Assembly (NCBI GenBank): GCA_045595365.1
Contig: JAZOAI010000020.1
Span: forward strand, 1-52,125
Direction: 5' to 3'
Origin: SIG480 sp045595365
GTDB taxonomy: Bacteria; Bacillota; Clostridia; Oscillospirales; JAAYXM01
Length of the DNA stretch: 52,125 bases
Every line of letters starts with the position of its first letter. Positions within the stretch are counted from its first letter, which is position 1. The position numbers and the translations under genes are program-made. The notes beneath the pieces are model-generated. The model saw only the letters and a program-made list of their open reading frames with translations, did no database searches and was not told the DNA's origin. Below, one piece after another: positions 48,355 to 52,125 of the stretch.

Positions 48355-50655
48355 ATGGCAATAAAGTACGGAAAGAAAAAATCTAAACAACATAATATTA
48401 TAAACACGATTATCACCGCGATATTGTTATGCGCGGTTTTTCTTGCTATGGTAAGTTATTTGTATAATAAAATCGAAGAGGATGAATATGAAACTCTCCA
48501 TGTTCAGACAAAGCAGATAAAAGATGATATTATTCTGCAGTTAACATCTGACAGAGAAAATCTTGCAACAATGGCAAGCTTTGCCGCAAAACTTTATAGC
48601 GATGGAGATGACTACAGTCTTTTGTTTGACTCCTTTAAATCCATCGGTATGATTGAAAATATAGGAATTTTAAATGCTGATAATACTTTTGCGACGAAAG
48701 CGGGTACTATAAATTTAGATGGTGCTATTTCTTTTGAAGAAGAAAAGGAAAAAGGCATATACATAAGCGGCAGAATCAAGGATCTTACAAAAGATGATTA
48801 TGAACTCATAAGAAGTGCTGTCCCTATTGAAGTAAACGGTGAAACTGTTGGCATATTATATGGTGCTATAAAGCCTGAAAAACTTGGTGAGAGATATAAA
48901 AATATGGTAAAAGAGCTCGATGCTCAGCTTTTTGTTTACGAAAAAGATTCAGGTGATATTCTTATAGATTCGATTCAAGACAACCTTGGCAATATCTCAT
49001 TTTTAAAGAACCGCAAGTATAACAAAGATTCTTCATATGAGCAATTGCTATCCTCCGACAAGGGTTTTGTATCATTCCTGTCTGCGTACAGAAATGAAAA
49101 CCTTCATTTGCATTATTCTTCCATTGATGAATTTGGTTGGATGATAGCATTGGGAAGATATGACTCACAGGTGCATGCAGGGACATATACTATGGCACAT
49201 ATTTTACTTTTAGTATTTTTGATTATGCTTGGCATAATAGGTTTATATATCTTGGTGCTGATGGCAAACGAAAGAAAAGCTAATGCTGTAACCGAGTGTG
49301 CATCCAATGTCAGAAAAGAACTTTTGGAAACTACCGGCGAACAAGATAACATTCAAGATGCCCTGGCTGAAGTTTGCAGATTCGCAAAGTCAAGGTCTGC
49401 TATATTCTTTGATACAGACGGAGAATTTTATCACTATATTGCTCCTCAGTATGAAGAAGTTATGCTTTCGGAAAGCGAAAGCAAGCATTTCCGTGCAGAG
49501 CTGTTTCGTTATGCTTCTGAGTTACATAAGCTTTACAACCGAACAGTTAATGTTTTGTGCATACAACCGGATAAGCATATGTTAAAAACAAATCCGTCTT
49601 TTTATAGCTTTTTAAAAGAACACAAAATCAGAGAAGTTTCTCTTTCAGCTACAATAAATAAAGCTAATCATATTACAATTTTGGCTGCTATTAACTCGGG
49701 GCGAGGCAATCAGGCAAGACTGCTCGCTGAAAAAATTTCGGCTTGTTTTTCGATGGCTCTTTATAATAAAAATCATCTTACTAAAACTACACTTGCCGCA
49801 ACAACAGACTCTCTTACCGGGGCACTGAATCGTGTAGCATACAAAAATGATATGTTGATTCTTGACGAAGAAAAATCTTTGAATTTTTCTTGTATCTACA
49901 TCGATGTTAATGAACTTCATCTATGCAACAACAGATACGGTCATGCTGCCGGTGATGAAATGCTTTTATACATTGCCAACACATTGAAAGAAGTATTTTA
50001 CGGTCATAAGGTTTACAGAATAGGCGGCGATGAATTTTTGGTATTCTGCCAAAATACTCCGCAGGATGAGGTGAAAAAAAGTATTGAGATTTTTACCAGT
50101 CAATTAAAACCGAAAGGTTATCATGTTGCAATCGGAATGTCTTACAGAGCACAAAATAACGGAACCGAAGATTTGGTAAGAGAAGCCGAAGTAAGAATGT
50201 ATGAAGCAAAGGCTCAGTATTACCAAAACAAGGAACAACAAAGTGTTCTCTCTGACACAGATAAGGAATATGTTCAGGTAAAAACAGGAATACTTGAAAT
50301 TGATACAATGCTTTCTGTTTTAAAAGATAAATATAATGGTATATATCGTGTTTCGCTTCTTACTGATAGAGCAAGACGCATTCTGATGCCTGCATATTTA
50401 AAGTATAACGAAAATGAAGAACATTTTTCAAATTTGTTTTCAAAATATGTTGCTGAATCAGTAGCACCTGACTATCACAGAGCTGCATTAAGCTTTTTGA
50501 ACTATGATGCATTAAAGCGCCAATTGATGGAAGGCAAAGTTCCTAAAATTACATACAAAAAGACTGACGGCGAAACTGTGATGTTAAGTGTTTACAAGCT
50601 CAGCGGTGCAGATGAATTGGTTACTGACACTCTTTGGGTTTTTTCAAAAGAGTAA
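48355..50655 (+). CDS. Membrane diguanylate cyclase with extracellular sensor (GGDEF)
   Basis: A 766-residue protein: membrane helix near 17-36, an extracytoplasmic Cache-like sensor (about 40-275), second helix near 282-304, a linker possibly GAF-like (about 320-480), and a GGDEF domain (about 485-635) with TDSLTGALNRVAY and an intact RIGGDEFLVF signature. It should make cyclic di-GMP from GTP. The RxxD product-inhibition site is not present before GGDEF. A C-terminal domain of about 125 residues (PAS-like in appearance, with RRILMPAYLKYNENEEHFSNLF) follows. The second of two close ATGs (48349, 48355) is better spaced from AAGAGGT. Confidence 0.87.
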   Translation: MAIKYGKKKSKQHNIINTIITAILLCAVFLAMVSYLYNKIEEDEYETLHVQTKQIKDDIILQLTSDRENLATMASFAAKLYSDGDDYSLLFDSFKSIGMIENIGILNADNTFATKAGTINLDGAISFEEEKEKGIYISGRIKDLTKDDYELIRSAVPIEVNGETVGILYGAIKPEKLGERYKNMVKELDAQLFVYEKDSGDILIDSIQDNLGNISFLKNRKYNKDSSYEQLLSSDKGFVSFLSAYRNENLHLHYSSIDEFGWMIALGRYDSQVHAGTYTMAHILLLVFLIMLGIIGLYILVLMANERKANAVTECASNVRKELLETTGEQDNIQDALAEVCRFAKSRSAIFFDTDGEFYHYIAPQYEEVMLSESESKHFRAELFRYASELHKLYNRTVNVLCIQPDKHMLKTNPSFYSFLKEHKIREVSLSATINKANHITILAAINSGRGNQARLLAEKISACFSMALYNKNHLTKTTLAATTDSLTGALNRVAYKNDMLILDEEKSLNFSCIYIDVNELHLCNNRYGHAAGDEMLLYIANTLKEVFYGHKVYRIGGDEFLVFCQNTPQDEVKKSIEIFTSQLKPKGYHVAIGMSYRAQNNGTEDLVREAEVRMYEAKAQYYQNKEQQSVLSDTDKEYVQVKTGILEIDTMLSVLKDKYNGIYRVSLLTDRARRILMPAYLKYNENEEHFSNLFSKYVAESVAPDYHRAALSFLNYDALKRQLMEGKVPKITYKKTDGETVMLSVYKLSGADELVTDTLWVFSKE

Positions 50656-50661
50656 ATAGAG

Positions 50662-50690
50662 TTGACAAAGGCGAATCATTGTGATATACT
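50662..50690 (+). promoter_or_regulatory. Promoter of the riboswitch-EAL transcript
   Basis: TTGACA (50662-50667), 17-bp spacer, TATACT (50685-50690). It begins right after the GGDEF gene stop. Confidence 0.85.
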
Positions 50691-50704
50691 GACAGAAAAT
50701 AATA

Positions 50705-50779
50705 GTTAGCAAAATCGACGAAAGTCGGTGACGCAAAGCAAAGAGGCTAAGGTTTTACACTATGCCAGTCCAGCTGCAA
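50705..50779 (+). ncRNA. Class I cyclic di-GMP riboswitch (GEMM-I)
   Basis: The conserved core is readable: hairpin ATCGAC-GAAA-GTCGGT with a GNRA-type GAAA loop (50714-50729), then GACGCAAAGC (50730-50739), GAGGCTAAGG (50743-50752), and ATGCCAGTCCAGCTGC (50762-50777). These match the order of GEMM-I elements: tetraloop, GACGCAAAGC, GGCUAA, tetraloop receptor side. The 3' strand of the closing helix (GCTG at 50773-50776, pairing with TAGC at 50707-50710) is also the 5' arm of the terminator that follows. Confidence 0.88.
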
Positions 50780-50828
50780 TGATACGAGGTCTGATGTGAC
50801 TTTATATTGTTGCAGCTTTTTGTTTTTT
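50772..50828 (+). terminator. Riboswitch-controlled terminator
   Basis: AGCTGCA (50772-50778) pairs with TGCAGCT (50811-50817), followed by TTTTGTTTTTTT. The left arm overlaps the riboswitch P1 strand, so ligand-bound P1 and the terminator exclude each other. Confidence 0.85.
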
Positions 50829-50894
50829 TGTATATAAAAAACACGTTATTGTATACTATGTAGTCAGAAATAAAAAATGTTTGGAGCAAGTGAG

Positions 50895-51731
50895 ATGAGT
50901 AATAAGTTATTAAAAAAGTGTAAGATTTTTTTGTCTGAAAGAAAAAATCGGTCCAAAGAGCGACGCCTTTTGAGAAAAATTGAAGAAGGCTTTAAAAATG
51001 ACGAGTTTAAAATGCATCTTCAATTTATTGTTGATAATAAGACAAAGAAGATTGTATCAAGCGAGGCTCTTTCAAGATGGGAAAATTCTTCCGGAGAAGT
51101 TATATTCCCCGGAGCGTATATAGGATTGATGGAAAAATCCGGACTTATTGTAAAGTTTGATTACTATATGTTTGAAATGGTTTGTAAAAAACTTTACGAA
51201 TGGAAAAATTCTGATTTTAGTGAACTTACCATATCCTGCAATATTACAAGAATTACTATATCCGAAAAGGATTTTGTTTCAAAGATAAAAGAAATAGCTG
51301 ATAAGTATGATTTTGACAGAAGAAACCTCCTGATTGAAATTACAGAAGATTCAATCGAAAAGAATATGGATGTGGCAAAGAATAATATTATAAAAACAAA
51401 AGAACTTGGATTTAGTATTGCATTGGATGATATTGGTAGTGGATATGCAACACTATCAAGCCTTTGTGATTATCCTGTTGATATTGTTAAAATCGACCGT
51501 AATATTTTGCTTCAAACCGAAACAGATGCAGGAAAGGAACTGTTTCTTGGCATTATCGCAAAAGTTCACGAGCTTGGTCTGGGGGTTGTATGCGAAGGTG
51601 TTGAGACAGAGGAACAAAACACATTGGTATCAAGAAGCGACTGTGATTATATTCAGGGATGGTATTATTCAAAAGCTCTCCCGGAAAGCAAGGCGGAAGA
51701 TTTTTATAAAGAGTATATGAAAAAGTTTTAA
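50895..51731 (+). CDS. Cyclic di-GMP phosphodiesterase (EAL domain)
   Basis: A 278-residue soluble protein consisting of a short basic N-terminus and one EAL domain. Seen: SSEALSRWEN near 54-63 (the EAL motif), IEITEDSIEKN near 148-158, ALDDIGSGYATL near 175-186 (DDFGxG with Ile for Phe), VKIDRNIL near 198-205 and CEGVETEEQ near 235-243. All metal and catalytic acidic residues and the lysine are present, so it should be active in hydrolysing c-di-GMP to pGpG. The start at 50895 follows TTGGAG. It lies behind the c-di-GMP riboswitch and next to the cyclase. Confidence 0.92.
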   Translation: MSNKLLKKCKIFLSERKNRSKERRLLRKIEEGFKNDEFKMHLQFIVDNKTKKIVSSEALSRWENSSGEVIFPGAYIGLMEKSGLIVKFDYYMFEMVCKKLYEWKNSDFSELTISCNITRITISEKDFVSKIKEIADKYDFDRRNLLIEITEDSIEKNMDVAKNNIIKTKELGFSIALDDIGSGYATLSSLCDYPVDIVKIDRNILLQTETDAGKELFLGIIAKVHELGLGVVCEGVETEEQNTLVSRSDCDYIQGWYYSKALPESKAEDFYKEYMKKF

Positions 51732-51744
51732 AAGGTGAAGATAA

Positions 51745-52125
51745 GTGAAAAAGCTCATAATACAACTGATAAAATTTGGGATTGTCGGTGTAATTGCAAC
51801 CTTGATTGACTTGGCTGTGCTGATGATTTTAAAAGAATTTATGCACATTGATGTTCTTGTAGCATCGGCGGTAGCTTTCTCGGTATCAGTTATAGCAAAT
51901 TACATTTTAAGTATGCTATTTGTTTTTAAGGGCAGTGAAAACAGTAAGGTAAAAGAATTTATAGTGTTTGTTGCTCTTAGCATTGGCGGACTTTTATTAA
52001 ATCAATTTATAATGTGGCTTGGAACAGAAATAATGACCGCATACTATCTTTGGGCTAAGGTTTTTGCTCTTGTTTTTGTTCCGATATACAATTTTGTTAC
52101 AAGAAAAATATTTTTGGAGAAAAAA
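51745..52125 (+). CDS. GtrA-family membrane protein, partial (runs off the window)
   Basis: At least 127 residues from a GTG start, with AAAGGTGAAG upstream; no stop before the window ends. Four hydrophobic segments are visible, with FGIVGVIATLIDLAVL near 10-25 and SVIANYILSMLFVF near 48-61, and the fourth segment near the end PIYNFVTRKIFLEK, the GtrA family landmarks. GtrA-like proteins help flip or transfer polyprenyl-linked sugars in glycan modification. It starts 13 bases after the EAL gene and may share the riboswitch-controlled transcript. Confidence 0.85.
   Translation, partial: MKKLIIQLIKFGIVGVIATLIDLAVLMILKEFMHIDVLVASAVAFSVSVIANYILSMLFVFKGSENSKVKEFIVFVALSIGGLLLNQFIMWLGTEIMTAYYLWAKVFALVFVPIYNFVTRKIFLEKK

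Noticed and set aside
1..52125. CRISPR array, rRNA or tRNA genes
   Set aside because: No regularly spaced direct repeats and no rRNA-like stretch or cloverleaf was found by reading through the window; a tRNAscan or Infernal run would be decisive.

Overview
The window looks like a chromosome segment of an anaerobic, endospore-forming Clostridia bacterium. The reasoning is as follows: a YpeB-type germination protein and a SpoVB-like flippase point to spores; Hdr/Flx electron-bifurcation genes and a fumarate reductase point to strict anaerobiosis; promoters are of the TTGACA/TATAAT type with strong AGGAGG ribosome binding sites and several TTG starts; and a palindrome-rich interspersed repeat of a kind common in gut Clostridia lies near the left end. 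I cannot name the genus.

Layout. 1-780: repeat-rich leader and a small DUF5412-like protein whose 5' leader is duplicated ahead of the next gene. 781-6933: nitroreductase, SstT Na+/serine symporter, glutamine synthetase, DUF951, ribulose-phosphate epimerase, SpoVB-like flippase. 7040-10502 (minus): heterodimeric ABC exporter. 10712-14019: aminotransferase, TrpS, WecA/TagO-type transferase. 14182-18744: membrane-anchored AraC regulator and two sugar ABC permeases without a binding protein. 18862-18972: a probable unassigned small RNA with its own promoter and terminator. 19056-21175: two tandem FemAB peptidyltransferases. 21318-23543: beta-CASP metallo-hydrolase and LOG-family protein, looking imported. 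23745-26036 (minus): YfcE-type phosphodiesterase, endonuclease IV, lipoprotein. 26221-27537: YpeB.

The centre of interest is 27785-38155: one promoter, with a perfect 20-bp palindrome closely matching a Rex operator over its -10 box, reads into ten tightly packed or overlapping genes: hdrB, hdrC, hdrA, flxD (mvhD-like), flxC, flxB, flxA, a FrdB-like Fe-S subunit, a FrdA-like flavoprotein and an AspT-family transporter. I read this as a soluble, flavin-based electron-bifurcating NADH:ferredoxin/fumarate reductase with a dicarboxylate (perhaps succinate) transporter. The FrdA-like subunit keeps the residues that handle fumarate but lacks the histidine that binds FAD covalently. An Fe-alcohol dehydrogenase follows, as near flx-hdr in Desulfovibrio.

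Next comes a complete F-type ATP synthase operon, atpI-B-E-F-H-A-G-D-C (39556-46197). Its c subunit carries two membrane carboxylates (Glu31 and Glu64, followed by Thr65), matching the two-carboxylate Na+-coupled rotor motif known from Fusobacterium, and its epsilon subunit lacks the C-terminal helical domain. Together with SstT this suggests a Na+-based energy economy, with reduced ferredoxin from the Hdr-Flx complex feeding an ion pump outside the window.

The right end (46260-52125) is visibly more AT-rich and starts with a tyrosine recombinase. It carries a SLOG/DUF1273 protein, a diguanylate cyclase, a class I c-di-GMP riboswitch with terminator in front of an EAL phosphodiesterase, and a GtrA-family protein cut by the window edge. 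It resembles an integrated element with a self-regulating c-di-GMP module.
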